NCBI GenBank assembly: GCA_021234535.1
Contig: CM037840.1
Location: 13,719,415 to 13,783,414 of the forward strand
Length of the DNA stretch: 64,000 nucleotides
Source: Stichopus chloronotus
Lineage: Eukaryota > Echinodermata > Holothuroidea > Aspidochirotida > Stichopodidae
Direction of reading: 5' to 3'
Notes under the pieces: generated by a model
The model's database searches: none
The model's input: only the letters and a program-made list of their open reading frames with translations
What the model was told of the DNA's origin: nothing
Shown: in pieces, positions 51,301 through 61,962 of the stretch
How the letters are laid out: the number at the start of each line of letters is the position of its first letter
How positions within the stretch are numbered: the first letter of the stretch is position 1
Made by a program: the position numbers and the translations under genes

Positions 51301-54300
51301 TCGGATAACTGAAAAGTTCGGATAAACGGGGTTCCATGTTTATCGTTAATTTGCTACCCCTAGTGAAACATGCGCTCATTAATAAAGTGAAATTAACCAT
51401 TGTTACATTGTCTCCGTGTTATTTCTTTGGTTTCAAATTAAAAAATAAATATTTGTTGAAAATTCAAAGTGTTTCGTGCGTTTTCTTAGATTGAACTTCC
51501 AAGGAGGATAAATTGAATGAGGGTAATGACTGTCCGTCTGGGTTGCGATACTTTGCCCGCCGTTAGGATAACACATAGCCTACACACGGAATCCTAACAT
51601 TCAACCAAAAGCAACAGTAGCCTACATTTTCAAAAAGATGCGATAAAATAACGAACATGCATGTAAAATTTTACCTCTACAAACGATATAAACGCTTGCC
51701 AAAATGGAAAAGAGAGATGTATAGTGAGAAGCATGGCACTTAAAACCCCCGACAGTCTGACCGCTATTACCACTACATACTTGCGAATTTAGGAGCGCTA
51801 GCTACAACATTGCGAGGCTTACGAGCGCGGTTACTTGCGTGGTACTGTTTCAAAGCTAGGCTTTTCGAAATGCCGGAATCTCTGTAGTAGAAAAGTAACG
51901 TGCGTGGCTTAATTTTTTAAACAGTGATTTGAATCGAATGTGGCAAGGGATAACCATATGTTTTGAGTACAACTCATTTTATCATGTGTTTGAATCGTTT
52001 GTTGTACCGCGGCCTTAATTGGATATTCAGGAGATTTAAAAAGGACTTTATCAAAATGGCTTTTCCGAAGTTTGACTAGGTTATAGAAGCTTGCTATCTT
52101 TCACAAGCTCGTTAAGTGTTATTGGGGCTATCAGTTCCCTTGACACAATGCATGAATGAATTCAAAGATATTGCCGAAAGACGTTCGAAGACGGGATTTA
52201 TTTGCTTTGAACTTCAAGTTTTTAAAGCTTGTTAACTGTCTCATCTGGGGCCATCAGTTCACTTTATTCTCACCTATGGCACCCAGATGTAAGTCTGATT
52301 GACATTCTTCCACACGCGTATTAATTCCAGTCACTGTATTGTTAGGTGTGAAAAGAACAACTGTTGGGCAGCGCTAACACTAGCGCTGGGCGATAGGCTA
52401 TTCACAGTATGGACTTAGTGACGCTATTGTGATTCTACGCCGACAACGAAGAAAGAAAACACACGGAGAATTAGCCGGGTATTTCTGAATCATGTATTCA
52501 TCATCCAGCTTGGCGGTTTAAGTTGGAAGTAGAGATAAACATTAACAATAGCTGGTTTAACTGCAAAAAAGATCTTCGAGGGTCGAAAAAGTTAAACAGA
52601 GAAACAAAATGTCAAATCTAGACTGAAATTTTACATTGCTTATGTACGATGCCAGTTTTGCGAAACCGAACGGCAAGTTCGCATAAACGGGGTTTCGGAT
52701 AAACGGGGTTCGGATAAGCGGGGTTTTACTGTATGGCAGACAAGCTGAGTTCAGATGAGGTAAGGTTGAGTTATTTGATTCAACTAACAACAGGCAAGAC
52801 TAGAAGCAGCATTGATTACTGTGTGTTTCTTGGAGCTCAGAGATAATGTTGACTGATGTCATACTCATACTGTACTTGATGTGTGGGTTGTATGGCCTGG
52901 GTAGGTGATCCCTATTGCTAAGTTTTGGTGGACGTCAAATGTCGCGGTCATTTTAGGTCACCAAAATAAAGGTCATTTTGGGTTAAAGGCTTGTGGTGTA
53001 TCAAGAAAAGTAACTGCAGTTGATCTTATACTTGTCATGTGAATAATTCATGTTTGTTGTAATATAACCATGTAGCAAGGAATCACAAAGCCTTTTGGCT
53101 TTCTGGTTTGTTGTACTTGTCCTTCAGTCACATGGATGAATTCTACAATTGTTAAATAAACTATAGATAAAAGTGTACAAGTGAAACCAACGAAAACGTC
53201 CACTGACAGAACGTTGGGAATGAAAATAGCTATAATTGTTTTGTTAAGTCAGAATTTGGATTAGAATCCAGATCAGGTTGGTACATGCAAGTTTCACAAG
53301 CCCTCAATTTATTTTCAATTTGTTCACAAATCATAGCGGCGGGTTCAATTACACCCCTGTGTCAATTAAGAGTGGCTAATACACCATTTCGATGTCAGCT
53401 GTACTGACCCTAAGTACACTCACTACATAGAGTTCATAGTTAATGATAATCCTTTATCAATGTTTCAGGGTCCCTGGGATGTTCTCCGGCAAGTCTTCTC
53501 ATCGAGTCAGGAAAATTCCAAGATGAGTTTCAATGACAAAGTCGGCCTGTTTTTCCACGACTACTCAATCGCCCCGCTATTCGTGCAGGAAAATTACCCG
53601 AGCGTCATACCACGGAAAGCTGGGTGAGTACCCTTCTCGGAATATTCCGTTTTGGTTTTTCATGTGCAGTGAATGCAGATGCATCTCTTTGTCAGCGGAA
53701 TTAAATTGGTGAATATTCATGCTCATATTCCCCTGGTGCTTATGTTGATATATGAATTCTCTGATAAGAAAATGACCTAGGAGCAGAATCTTCTTGTAAC
53801 ATTGATTGGCAGAGGGACACTTGGTTGAGTCTGGATTCATGGTTTTTGCAGGACCGCACATCTCTCTCTTCCATTCCCCCCTCCCCTTCTGTTACCTCAT
53901 CTCTTCCCTGCCTGCCTCTATCCTTGCTCCTCCCTGTTCTCGACGTCATTGCCTCCCTTTCCTTGTCAACCCCTTCCTGCCTCTTCCATACTTCATAATC
54001 CTCCCAAGAGGAGCATGGCATACTTACTATTTTCAGCCAAGATAAAAGCAAATGGCCAATCGATAGTTGTTTTTTCTTTTAGAAGTCTTGTCCCAGGTGT
54101 TTCTATCAGGCTCTTCTTTAATGCATTCCTGCTTTGCATTCTGAGTTGCCCCATCTCTTAATTTTCTTCTTCAGTGGTGATATTAAGAAACACCTTGACT
54201 TGCTGAGCCAGACGGCAGACAGCATAGCCTGTGGAGATCTTGTTGATCGCCGCATCAGAAGCGCCATGAAATGGAACCTACTTCCACTCCAGGTCAGATG

Positions 54301-57300
54301 ATTCCTCTGATTTCTTCTTTGTCATTCAAAGTCCAAACGTTTTTTTAGTTGACCAAAGAGTAGTCCCAACATTGCGTGAAATATCCTCGTAAAATCCACA
54401 ATAGTATGAAATGACATGTCAACTCGATCTGCTGTGAGTCTCTGACTATAGTTATGGATTGTTAGAAACCGCCAACATTTTTAAATAGGCTGACCCAGCC
54501 CATGTTGTAAAAGTTGCAAGGTGACGATAGCAAACAATGCCATCGCTTGACTTCTACACCATCATGCTGTGATTATGACTCATTCATGAGGCTGTCTGGA
54601 AGGTTACTTATTGCAAAATGCTCCACCATTTCAATATTTTTGTGAACTAGGGTGTTGCTTTCACCGGAAAATGCCTTATATGATGTTTATTGATTATTCC
54701 TCATTTGTCACAGGCAGTTCAGGGGTTGTTCTGACTGTTTCTTTTAGTATCATATGTTAGTGATCTTTGCAATTGTTTTATATTATTAATGAATATCCTT
54801 TTTGTTATTTTTTTTTCATCATTATTTGTTCAAGGCCAGATCTTGCACTGGTTTGATCTCTTAAAGATGATTTTTAAATGTTGAAAACCTAACCAGTAGT
54901 TATCTTGCTTGCTGGTAGATAGCCTACCATCTTACTTAGTATGATTCTACTTTTCTTTGGATCAAGTATTTGCTGATTGATATTAGGCCTGCTTTTCCTC
55001 GTCTAAGAAGTAAATACACCAGAAAACTCACAAAAGCTTTGACCTGCCAAGCTGTTTTTAATGGACGGCATTTGCTTTTGACTATTTTGCTATCTGCTTT
55101 AATATCTTTGTTTATCTTCAGGGTCTTGAGGGTGACAATATCAAGTTGCCAACTTGTGTGTCTTTGATGAGTACCATATTGAGTTCATGAAACCAGTGTA
55201 CTGTGTTTAGTTAAAAGCATGGTCCAGCCGCAGAGTTAACTTTGATGTGTTTAAGTGTACGTAAATGTAACCATTCTGGTGAAACTTCCGTTCAGTTCCC
55301 ATGCATGGTTCTCGAGATATCAGTTGAAGTTACCCCCCTTTGCTTCGAACTGTGAACGTGAAGCAAGCAGAAGTGACATCATCTCCTCACATTGATGAAG
55401 GGTTGTTCATTTTCTTCCGTATTGAATTTATTATTGTGACCTTGATAGGTAGTCAATAGGTGGTCAGATTAAGCACTGGTTAGGTGAAGGTTGCAAAACT
55501 CTCATACCCCTCATATATTTACATTACGATAGTACTAGATATTTAGGTATTAAATTTGGTGATAAAGTTTAAAGAAAAACATAAAATGCTTTATCAATGT
55601 GGGGATGACATCACTCCTGCTTGCTTCAATTTCACTTGCGGTAACAAATGTAGCAAATTCAACTGCCCATATCTCAGGAACCACACATGGGAATTGAATG
55701 GAAGTTTCACTATAATGGTCATATTTGCTCACTCTTCAACATATCAAAGCTATATTTGCGGTTCTACCATCCTTTTAAGATAGTGTCTTCACTGAGTGTT
55801 CTGTGTCGTATGTGAGCTAGTAGCAGAGTATTGCACTGTTATCATGGATTTCAAGTGACATTATCACTATTTTGAAGTAATGATATAGTCAGAGTTGTAA
55901 CCAAGTCACTATTTTGCTGGCAAGTCAAGTGAACTACACTCGTTTTAGTGACTCTAGTCTCAAGTCATGAGTCAAGTCACTGTGTTTATCAATGGGGGAA
56001 AATCGGCCAGTTTTAATGAAACTTTTCCATCTTTGACTTACTGTTTTATTTGTCACCGAACGAAATCTGACGTTATTTGATTGCAGGCAGTGTTTGCTAG
56101 TGTTCTCCCCGGTGAGTACATGAGGGGCCACCTAGGTGGAATGATCAACTTCCCGAGCTGGTTAGGGAGAAACTCGACCAGAGGTAAATTCCACCGTATT
56201 CTCCAGGAGTTGCAAACGCACATGAGGATGAGGTAAATATTCCACACATTTCATCGATTAGGTTAAACTCAGGCTACGAGAATTTTATTGAATGGTACAG
56301 ATGTGGATTGAAACAACTTTTAAGAGTTACGCTGACTTCATCTGTTTTACTTTCCTTGATCTCCTCTTCTTTCGTTTCCTTTCCATTCTTCTCCTTTTTG
56401 TTGTTCTCTTTTTTTCTTTCTTTGTCTTTGTTTTACTTTATTTCTCCTTTTGTTTGTTATCCTTGCTTTGTTTTCCTTTCTTTGTTCTCCTTTTCGTAGA
56501 AAAGTGAGTGCTGTAATAATTTTTTGCATTACCATTATCATCAGCATTATGAACCTAGCAAAGAACTTTCACAAGAGGGGATGAGCGGTAAACACCTACT
56601 GTTCCCACAGGGTTTCATTGTCTCATGTAGGGTAATATGCATAGTGTTTATCATGGATATTCATACTCCCATAAGTAGAGCAAAACTTACAGTTGTCCAC
56701 TATTATCGTAGATACTCTCTGTGTTGTAGAGCAGCAGTGTTGTGTGTTGATATATTGCCATGAATGTCTTTCTGGCTTTGCTCTGTTTCCTTTTGTAAAG
56801 TGCTTGTGAGACCTTTTTTTAGTGTTATAATGATGTTTTTTACCACTATTGTTAACATTAGGGAACAGGCACAGAGCTTTGAAGATTTTACGAATCAATC
56901 CTATTATTAGCGAGAGGAAAAGACCCACAGACACCCACCTTTTTCTCAGGGTTTTGTTTTGTGGTGTATGGTAATGCACACTGTATGTATCATGAATATT
57001 CATGCTCGCATAAATAGAGCAAATCTCACTGTCCACTATTATGATAGATTCTCTGTGGAGTAGGTGTGCTCTTGTGAGGTGATATATTTTCATGAATATT
57101 CAAGATATATCTTTCTCCCTGTTTGTTTGTTGTTTTTTTTTAGATACACTGTAGGTTCTGGTTTTGACCTTTTTTGAGTTCAAATACTGGGACAGCCAGC
57201 CAGTTGGTACAATTTCCTACCCAATTGACCTCTCTGTACTTGTCCTCTGGCCTGTACCATGATTTAAAGCAGTGAAACTAGCGACACAAACAAAGATCCT

Positions 57301-59867
57301 TGACTACATCTAACAGAAACCTGAATGTTTGCATAGGCCAAGACAAGTGCTATATATGAAGCTGGACACAGCATAGGAAATATTGTCCCAACTGGTTGCT
57401 AGGGTGATATATGCCATGACTACTCATAGATATTCAGATATGCATGTATTTTGGGTAAGCAGATTATTTCCACTTTCGCAGTGCTGCGACTTCTTTACAG
57501 TCCGTCAACCAAGAGTACCTCCCTCACATGAGGTCACATCTCACGGACCCGTTGTTATCTCAGGGGGCAGACGGGGTTGGGGGAGTGGTGCAACTCTTGA
57601 ACGATTACGACTTGACGAGAGAAGATTTCGATAACATCTTGGAGCTGTCCCAGTTTCCTGGTTTCAAAGAACCAATGAAAGCAGTCCCTCCAAAGGTAAT
57701 ACAAATATTTTTAAGGCACTGCTTCCTTCTCTGATACTTTATGGATTGGGATGATGGCCGAATTTGGAACTGGTGATATTTAAATAAGAAATGTGGTAGA
57801 ACATCAATTATTAAAAAGTTTTATGTAGTATCATGATTGGTGTAAAATAGTACATCAAACTTTGCAGCAGTGGGGTGCACGTCAAAAATGACAAGAAATA
57901 TGTAAATATATAAATGAAATATTAGATAATGCCTATGGAAGCATCAGTTAAATTCAAGTTCCTGTTTCACCAGGTGAGCATTCTCATGACTCTGGCTATG
58001 GAGTCCACTCTCTCCTGGTTTGTGTCTGTTCATGGGAATTTCTTCAAGAGACAGCCTGACTTGTCCCCAAACATGTTCTGTTACTGTGATGCCCTTAGTG
58101 TGTGTATCATTTCTGATTATAAAAAGGAGTATCTTTGGTTTTATTCTCTCTCCCTTGTCATCCACGAGCCAGTTTAAATGACGATAGGTAGTCCTGACAT
58201 ACAACATTTTATTTAACTTTTTGCTCTTTCTTTAGTTCTCCAGAGCAGGTTTAAATGTATCTCTTGTGGTAAAAAAATAATCTGCTAATGACAAACTCTG
58301 CCAAAAAAAGAAAAAAAGAAAAAAAAAAATCATTTTTGAACTTTTCCTATGTTGATGTCTCCTAGATAATATTCATGAGTATGTTATTCATGCCCTCTTC
58401 CTAACTTTGTGTGAGGAATGTTGATGGGTCGGTTGGACATTGATGACCTACACCCAAACAACATTCCATGTACAAGCCTGGGAAAAAACATAAAAGACAT
58501 ACACTCACATAAAACACATTATTCTCGATTTGGAAAAACAAAGAGCAAAAAGTTTTTTAAAAATGCACAGTATGTTAAAAGTACCGATCCTCCTTTTCAA
58601 AGAGAAGTACTGAAGCAAATTACTAGCAACCAACAAAGTATTGATATTTGTGGACAACACAAGTGAACTTATCCTTATGCTGTGTGTTGGTTTACATTTG
58701 TGGACAGTACCTTACAGTTAAATTAGGACAACGTACTCAGGAAGTTTTCTCAGTATGATACGGTTGGCAGAGGCACAGTGAAATTGAGAAAATTTGTGAG
58801 CTATTCAAGAAAGATTTAATGCAAAGAAGGAAAAGTCCTCTCAAAACGATTGTGCGGATCTTTTTTTTGGTTTTTGTTTTGTTCCTGTAGGTCAAAGCAG
58901 CTTTCACAAGAACGTTCAACAAGTCCTCACACCTCAACCCCTTCAGTGTGGACATCGGTGGTAAGGCTAAAGCAAAGAAAGGAGGCGGCTTCGAGGACCA
59001 GTCAGGATTAGATGAAGACACCCAAGAACCAGAGGAAGAGGAAGAAGAAGTTGAGAAGGCAATCCTGGCGAAATTAAAGGTATAACTGCCACCTCTGAAC
59101 TTTGTTGAATTAATAGATATTTTCCAATTATTTCTTCCATCACCTGTACTTTTGTTTCAAGTCCAAAACTTCAATATTGAAATTTTGAATTCAGCTGACA
59201 CATATCGCAAACAGAAGCCATTGCGTCTGCAGTTTTAAAGTCCCATCATCTCTTTGCACCTTGGAAACTGCAAATGGAGATGACTGCATAGAAAAAGAAT
59301 TATAGAACAACATTCTCAAAATGGATTCTGTAGGGTGTAATTTTGGTGACGTGTAGCCTGGTGGTGACCACAAAATTGCGTTTCTGTATTTATTGGGTGA
59401 AAGTAGTTCAGGCTGAATCCAGAGGTAGCCATCACGTGAAAGTCAATGTTGACATTTGTGGAGATTGCATGTGACAGTTTTGTTTTGCAGGTTTACATGT
59501 ATGTAAAAAGGAAATGAAGGTATGGATTGTGTTTGTGGGGAGGGGGGGGGGGGGAGAGGGATAAACGTGACCACAACCTTCACCCTCCTTCCATGCCTTG
59601 CTTCACTGTACTCTTGGCAAGGATTGCAATGGACATCACCTGCACTTAAGTTTGTATTCGCACCCCTCCCAACAGTTAGGTCGGCCCTGGAACTTTGTGA
59701 TTGAATTATTACATATGAGAAATACATTAGTTTATGAACTTTCATTCCTCTTTTTCCCCACTCGAATTTTTATTCAGGGCAAAACAACCACCAAAAGCAA
59801 CGATTCTAATACCAAAAAGGGGAAAGGACCTGCCAAAGGGAAGGAAAGAGCTAAGGGAAAGAAATGA
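30335..59867 (+). CDS. RFC1: replication factor C subunit 1 (clamp loader large subunit), complete gene
   Basis: Large subunit of the ATP-driven loader that places PCNA on primer-template DNA in the nucleus. Exons: 30335-30337, 34956-35100, 36876-36914, 38002-38165, 38730-38837, 39869-40054, 40635-40895, 42234-42413, 43196-43321, 43978-44308, 45909-46006, 47481-47687, 48819-48956, 49485-49580, 50097-50204, 53469-53623, 54175-54292, 56087-56232, 57482-57695, 58891-59079 and 59778-59867. They sum to 3102 nt, 1033 residues (human about 1148; the linker between N-terminus and BRCT is shorter here). Landmarks: N-terminal MDIRSFF PIP-like motif; BRCT at about 303-400; RFC box WVDKYKP; Walker A GPPGVGKT with Lys538; Walker B LIMDEVD at 598-604; NDRSHPKIRSL (about 630-640); C-terminal domain with FFHDYSIAPLFVQENY; Lys-rich tail ending KGKK. 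All junctions are GT/AG and in phase, with no internal stops. Uncertain points are the exon 6 start (39869 or 39899), the exon 10 start (43975 or 43978) and possible missed small exons in the linker. Confidence 0.95.
30338..34955 (+). other. RFC1 intron 1
   Basis: 4.6 kb between the ATG-only exon and exon 2. It holds a G10 run at 30840-30849, a poly-A tract near 32570 and a pair of ATTACA-rich repeat blocks (32973-34260). No exon recognised. Confidence 0.75.
32973..34260. repeat. candidate hAT-like non-autonomous element with ATTACA-rich ends
   Basis: Two blocks dense in GATTACA/TGTAATC words (about 32990-33125 and 34095-34250) face each other in inverted orientation inside RFC1 intron 1. 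The outer edges are CCAGGTTTG on the left and, inverted, CCCAGGCCTGGG on the right. CAGG-type ends with ATTACA subterminal repeats are known from hAT-type non-autonomous elements. No clear 8-bp target duplication is seen and no transposase frame is present, so the boundaries are approximate. Confidence 0.4.
34956..35100 (+). CDS. RFC1: RFC1 exon 2: PIP-like N-terminus and basic/acidic linker
   Basis: Starts DIRSFFTQKN after the ATG-only exon 1, matching the DIRKFF start of vertebrate RFC1, a PCNA-interaction-type motif with paired aromatics. A highly charged segment with a run of Asp and Lys follows. It ends in phase 1, and exon 3 continues with DSDSDVE. Confidence 0.93.
38002..38165 (+). CDS. 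RFC1: RFC1 exon 4: conserved FFGSSPVQRS element
   Basis: Codes a basic linker containing VDALSFFGSSPVQRSDKK, which parallels a conserved stretch of human RFC1 (SVLDYFGTGSVQRSNKK). The acceptor (CATGATAG at 38001) is weak but phase fits both neighbours. Confidence 0.88.
39869..40054 (+). CDS. RFC1: RFC1 exon 6: low-complexity Lys/Ala/Pro linker
   Basis: Disordered basic segment (SPRKRAQEAEASPLK and similar). The acceptor at 39868 follows a good pyrimidine tract (CTATTCCCTCACCTGCTAG). A second in-frame acceptor at 39898 would shorten the product by ten residues. Confidence 0.75.
42234..43321 (+). CDS. RFC1: RFC1 exons 8-9: BRCT domain
   Basis: Two exons, 42234-42413 and 43196-43321. They read GCLDGLSFCLTGVLEYF, then ESLGGAVRTNISKKTSYLVIG, then KMLDEDSLYELISSRPGKK. 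This is the single BRCT of RFC1, which binds the 5' phosphate of DNA ends in the human protein. The conserved TG and GG turns and the K-K-T-x-Y-L-V strand are present. Confidence 0.95.
43978..44308 (+). CDS. RFC1: RFC1 exon 10: linker and RFC box II
   Basis: A Ser/Gln-rich linker followed by MWVDKYKPANSKQIIGQQGD, the conserved start of the AAA+ core in clamp-loader large subunits. The acceptor is a tandem CAGCAG at 43972-43977, so an extra Gln may be included in some transcripts. Ends in phase 1. Confidence 0.93.
44309..45908 (+). other. RFC1 intron 10
   Basis: 1.6 kb AT-rich intron, with a small ACTGCACCTTCT duplication near 44570-44600. No gene recognised. Confidence 0.7.
45909..46006 (+). 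CDS. RFC1: RFC1 exon 11: Walker A (P-loop)
   Basis: Codes GALLSGPPGVGKTTTAQIVCK, the ATP-binding P-loop of the large subunit. The Lys and Thr needed for nucleotide binding are intact. Enters in phase 1 (first base from exon 10) and leaves in phase 0. Confidence 0.97.
46886..47282. repeat. diverged tandem duplication in RFC1 intron 11
   Basis: Two segments about 295 bases apart (about 46886-46998 and 47178-47282) share order and wording: a CATGT-TTGAG start, AAAATGAC, ACTTTT or CTCTTT, and CATTTCATCAC followed by ATGG or ATAGC with AACAAC or AACTCC. Sizes and identity are estimated by eye. Confidence 0.4.
47481..47687 (+). CDS. RFC1: RFC1 exon 12: ELNASD and Walker B
   Basis: Reads GYTYFELNASDARNK and, near the end, LIMDEVDGMSGNEDRGGIQ, matching human RFC1 almost residue for residue. 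The Walker B acidic residues are intact. Confidence 0.97.
48819..49580 (+). CDS. RFC1: RFC1 exons 13-14: sensor 1 region and AAA+ lid
   Basis: Exons 48819-48956 and 49485-49580. PVICICNDRSHPKIRSL is the sensor 1 strand, and CFDLRFQRPRLPQIK corresponds to RFC box VII. The SRC arginine finger of the small subunits is absent, as is normal for RFC1. AFKEGVKIP and NQDVRQ are in the lid helices. Confidence 0.95.
49661..49741. repeat. CTTCTACA-type minisatellite in RFC1 intron 14
   Basis: Six or so imperfect copies of a 12-18 base unit built around TTCTACA and CTGA(C/T). No coding role. Confidence 0.7.
50445..50483. repeat. interrupted (GT)n microsatellite
   Basis: GT repeat with GTAT interruptions in RFC1 intron 15. 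Confidence 0.9.
50870..52846 (+). mobile_element. BEL/Pao retrotransposon gag remnant (DUF1759-like), interrupted
   Basis: Inside RFC1 intron 15. The first part (coding-like from about 50925) is a charged coiled-coil segment. One frame away, PKAEIPPYDGD followed by FWSFMKNFEL from 51181 is the hallmark of the DUF1759 gag domain of BEL/Pao elements. A Tigger-like element then interrupts it. After that element the domain continues from 52734 with DKLSSDEVRLSYLIQL and ends in a stop at 52844-52846. No protease, reverse transcriptase, integrase or LTR is seen. A frameshift near 51172 and the insertion show it is dead. Outer limits are approximate. Confidence 0.65.
51257..52731. mobile_element. 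Tigger/pogo-type non-autonomous DNA transposon
   Basis: A 1475-bp element flanked by TA on both sides (51255-51256 and 52732-52733). Left end CAGTAAAACCCCGTCTATCC, right end the inverse with GGGGTTTTACTG. Internal subterminal copies of TCGGATAA-CGGGG occur at both ends. The ends and the TA target match the pogo/Tigger branch of Tc1/mariner. It has no open frame for a transposase. It sits within the BEL/Pao gag remnant, so it inserted later. Confidence 0.88.
53469..57695 (+). CDS. RFC1: RFC1 exons 16-19: C-terminal collar domain
   Basis: Exons 53469-53623, 54175-54292, 56087-56232 and 57482-57695. Signatures include FFHDYSIAPLFVQENYPSV, GDIKKHLDLLSQTADSIACGDLVD, FASVLPGEYMRG with FPSWLG, and SQGADGVGGVVQLLNDYDLT. 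This is the RFC1-specific C-terminal domain that forms the pentamer collar. All phases agree. Confidence 0.96.
56607..57110. repeat. diverged tandem duplication in RFC1 intron 18
   Basis: Two copies about 340 bases apart (about 56607-56775 and 56946-57110) share CAGGGTTT, GGTAAT, ATCATG-ATATTCAT, TAGAGCAAA, GTCCACTATTAT, TAGATTCTCT-type and GATATATT-CATGAAT words in the same order. Confidence 0.65.
58891..59867 (+). CDS. RFC1: RFC1 exons 20-21: acidic segment and Lys/Gly tail
   Basis: Exons 58891-59079 and 59778-59867. VKAAFTRTFNKSSHLNPFS continues the collar, then a Glu-rich run, then a Lys/Gly tail ending in TGA at 59865-59867, like the Lys-rich end of human RFC1. Confidence 0.94.
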
Positions 59868-60473
59868 TACCATATTCCGTGGAAGATTTTAGTTTCCATG
59901 GCATCGCCGACTGATCTGACAGCCCTGTTGTCTGTCCGTGAAGGAAAGTACATTATTAGCAACTTCATCTGTCTCCCCCCCACCCCACCCCTCCCCACCC
60001 CTCAAGGACTGTAATCCAAGGACTGGCAAATGGCAGAGATCATTCCAATGGCTTGCTTTTTTTTTTGTTTTTTTTATTTTAGTGGCATATTTGTTGTAGC
60101 AAGAAACACATGCTGGTTCTGATGTGAGTTTTGTGGATAAATTTGCCCTTAATGTTTGTCCTTGAGATAAAACAGTAAAGATACTCTGACCACCCAGCAA
60201 ATTTAATCAGTAAGGTAAATAATCTGGATTCTTTGCATGGGAACTCTTTCATGATCAAAATCATATTACCTGGATTTTGATTTTTGTCTTGCAACTTGCA
60301 AGTGACAATGGCAACGTAAAACTTGATTTCACATATATTTTGCAAGAAACCATGCAGTGATTAATCATTCATTATTTTGCAGATTTAAATGCTGTGTCTT
60401 GTACTTGGATTATCATGAGTCTATCACTTAACAAACATCAGGACTATAAAATATTCAAACATTTACTAAGATC

Positions 60474-60479
60474 AATAAA
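60474..60479 (+). promoter_or_regulatory. RFC1 candidate polyadenylation signal AATAAA
   Basis: First canonical AATAAA after the RFC1 stop at 59867, implying a 3' UTR of about 620 bases. The 3' UTR includes a T-rich tract near 60056-60080. Confidence 0.6.
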
Positions 60480-61600
60480 ACTTTGCAGTAATGATTGGCA
60501 GTGTACATCAGTATCTTGTGCCATACTTTGGTGATTTGGAGATAAAGTAATTCGTATAAAATGAATATTGAAATGAAGGTTGCAATACAAAATGTAGTTT
60601 CTGTGAAGTAATCTTGAGTCAATCACTACCAACATAAGAGCAAGGAAAAGAATAATGTTTGTAAACAAAAAGAATGGTGTTCATAAACAAAAGGAATGTT
60701 GTCTTTTCTTTCTAAAATTGTACTACGAGCCTCACGAAAGACATTTTGGTCACAAATTTTAGTAATGTTTGCAAATTTTTAGTCCATATTCAGAAACTTA
60801 AAAATATCACCTTAAGCAACATATTCACTTTGAACATCAAAAACGATAAGGCAAATAATTGTTTTTGTAAAAATGGTGTTTGAGGAGTATACATTGTAGG
60901 TCATGTTTTCATTGACATCGCATCGTGTCTGCAGACTGTGCAGGCTTTTAAGCCGCAGTGACCGACTCATGATTACTTACTATACTGCAAATGTTCTCTA
61001 TTTTAGCCCCAACATTATATAGTTTCACCAACTTCAACAGTTGGCCGGTATACATAAGATGATTCTGCGCAGGCCATCACTATAGACTCAGCAAGAATCA
61101 CTGATGTCTAACTTCAGAGATATGCAATGAAAATCCAAGGTTTGTGTTGTGTTAACGCAACCGAACATGGTTCATTGAAATGGAAAGCGGCAGACATTGT
61201 AACTATATTTATTAAAACCCTTCAAAAGCCACCTACTCTGTAAAGGCTTAAATCTGAAGTAATTCATTCAATGCTGTTATTTTTTTTTTCTTTTTCTTAA
61301 GGCATTACTTTTTATGATGTCAAGTGTAAATGTATGTATTATCAGTTCTTCAGAAGACATTTGCTTGAAGCAACCAGATGTATGGATTCAACAGAATAAT
61401 ACATGTGCCTTAAAAAGTATTCCTGTGTCTGCATGTGTCATCATTTCTTCACCTAAAATCTGATTTTTGGCAGTAGTATGTTTTAGTTGTTGTGGCAATA
61501 TTTGTTCCTTTTTTATTCTTTTTGATAAGATAAAGGTAAACCCTAAAAGGTTTTGAACCTTTTCAACAACTTTTTGTCTGTTTCAATCTACTTCCAGACA
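60480..61600. other. intergenic DNA downstream of RFC1
   Basis: AT-rich, with no exon or clear repeat recognised. Confidence 0.6.
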
Positions 61601-61661
61601 AACCCATTATGCGCAGTAGCTACTTTATTTTAATACATTCGTTGTAATGTGAGAACCCGTT

Positions 61662-61672
61662 CGCGCATGCGT
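61662..61672. promoter_or_regulatory. NRF1-type site CGCGCATGCGT
   Basis: Matches the NRF1 consensus (Y-GCGCA-x-GCG core) in an otherwise AT-rich region, with a second half-site (ATGCGCAG) about 55 bases upstream. NRF1 sites usually mark TATA-less promoters, so a start site for a further gene may lie near 61700, with a possible donor at 61873. No coding exon can be assigned. Confidence 0.35.
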
Positions 61673-61926
61673 GGTCAGTTTCGTTCAACCTAGCTGCTGT
61701 GGTCAGTTCTTTTTCTGCATAGAACATAACGCGTCATTGGTTTCTTGTTTCTTGAGGATTCTTTTTTGTGACTTTTGCTCACGTTTCTGCCACATAGCAG
61801 TCGGATTCTGTGAAAGATGGTGGAGATAACTGCCAATCAGTCAAGTGGCTCCTGACTCAAGTGCAAGTTCAAGTAAGCCTAGTGTTAATGCTAAGAACAC
61901 TGCTGACAGCGCTGCAAGTTGGCCAA

Positions 61927-61962
61927 CCTAACCTTACACATATGGGGTGTAACATGGTTAGG
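61927..61962. repeat. 13-bp-stem inverted repeat
   Basis: CCTAACC-TTACAC pairs with GTGTAA-(CAT)-GGTTAGG around a 7-base loop, with a 3-base bulge. A second, wider pair (CCTTCGGTGAA near 61992 and TTCACCGAAGG near 62073) follows. Possibly part of a foldback-type repeat. Confidence 0.55.
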
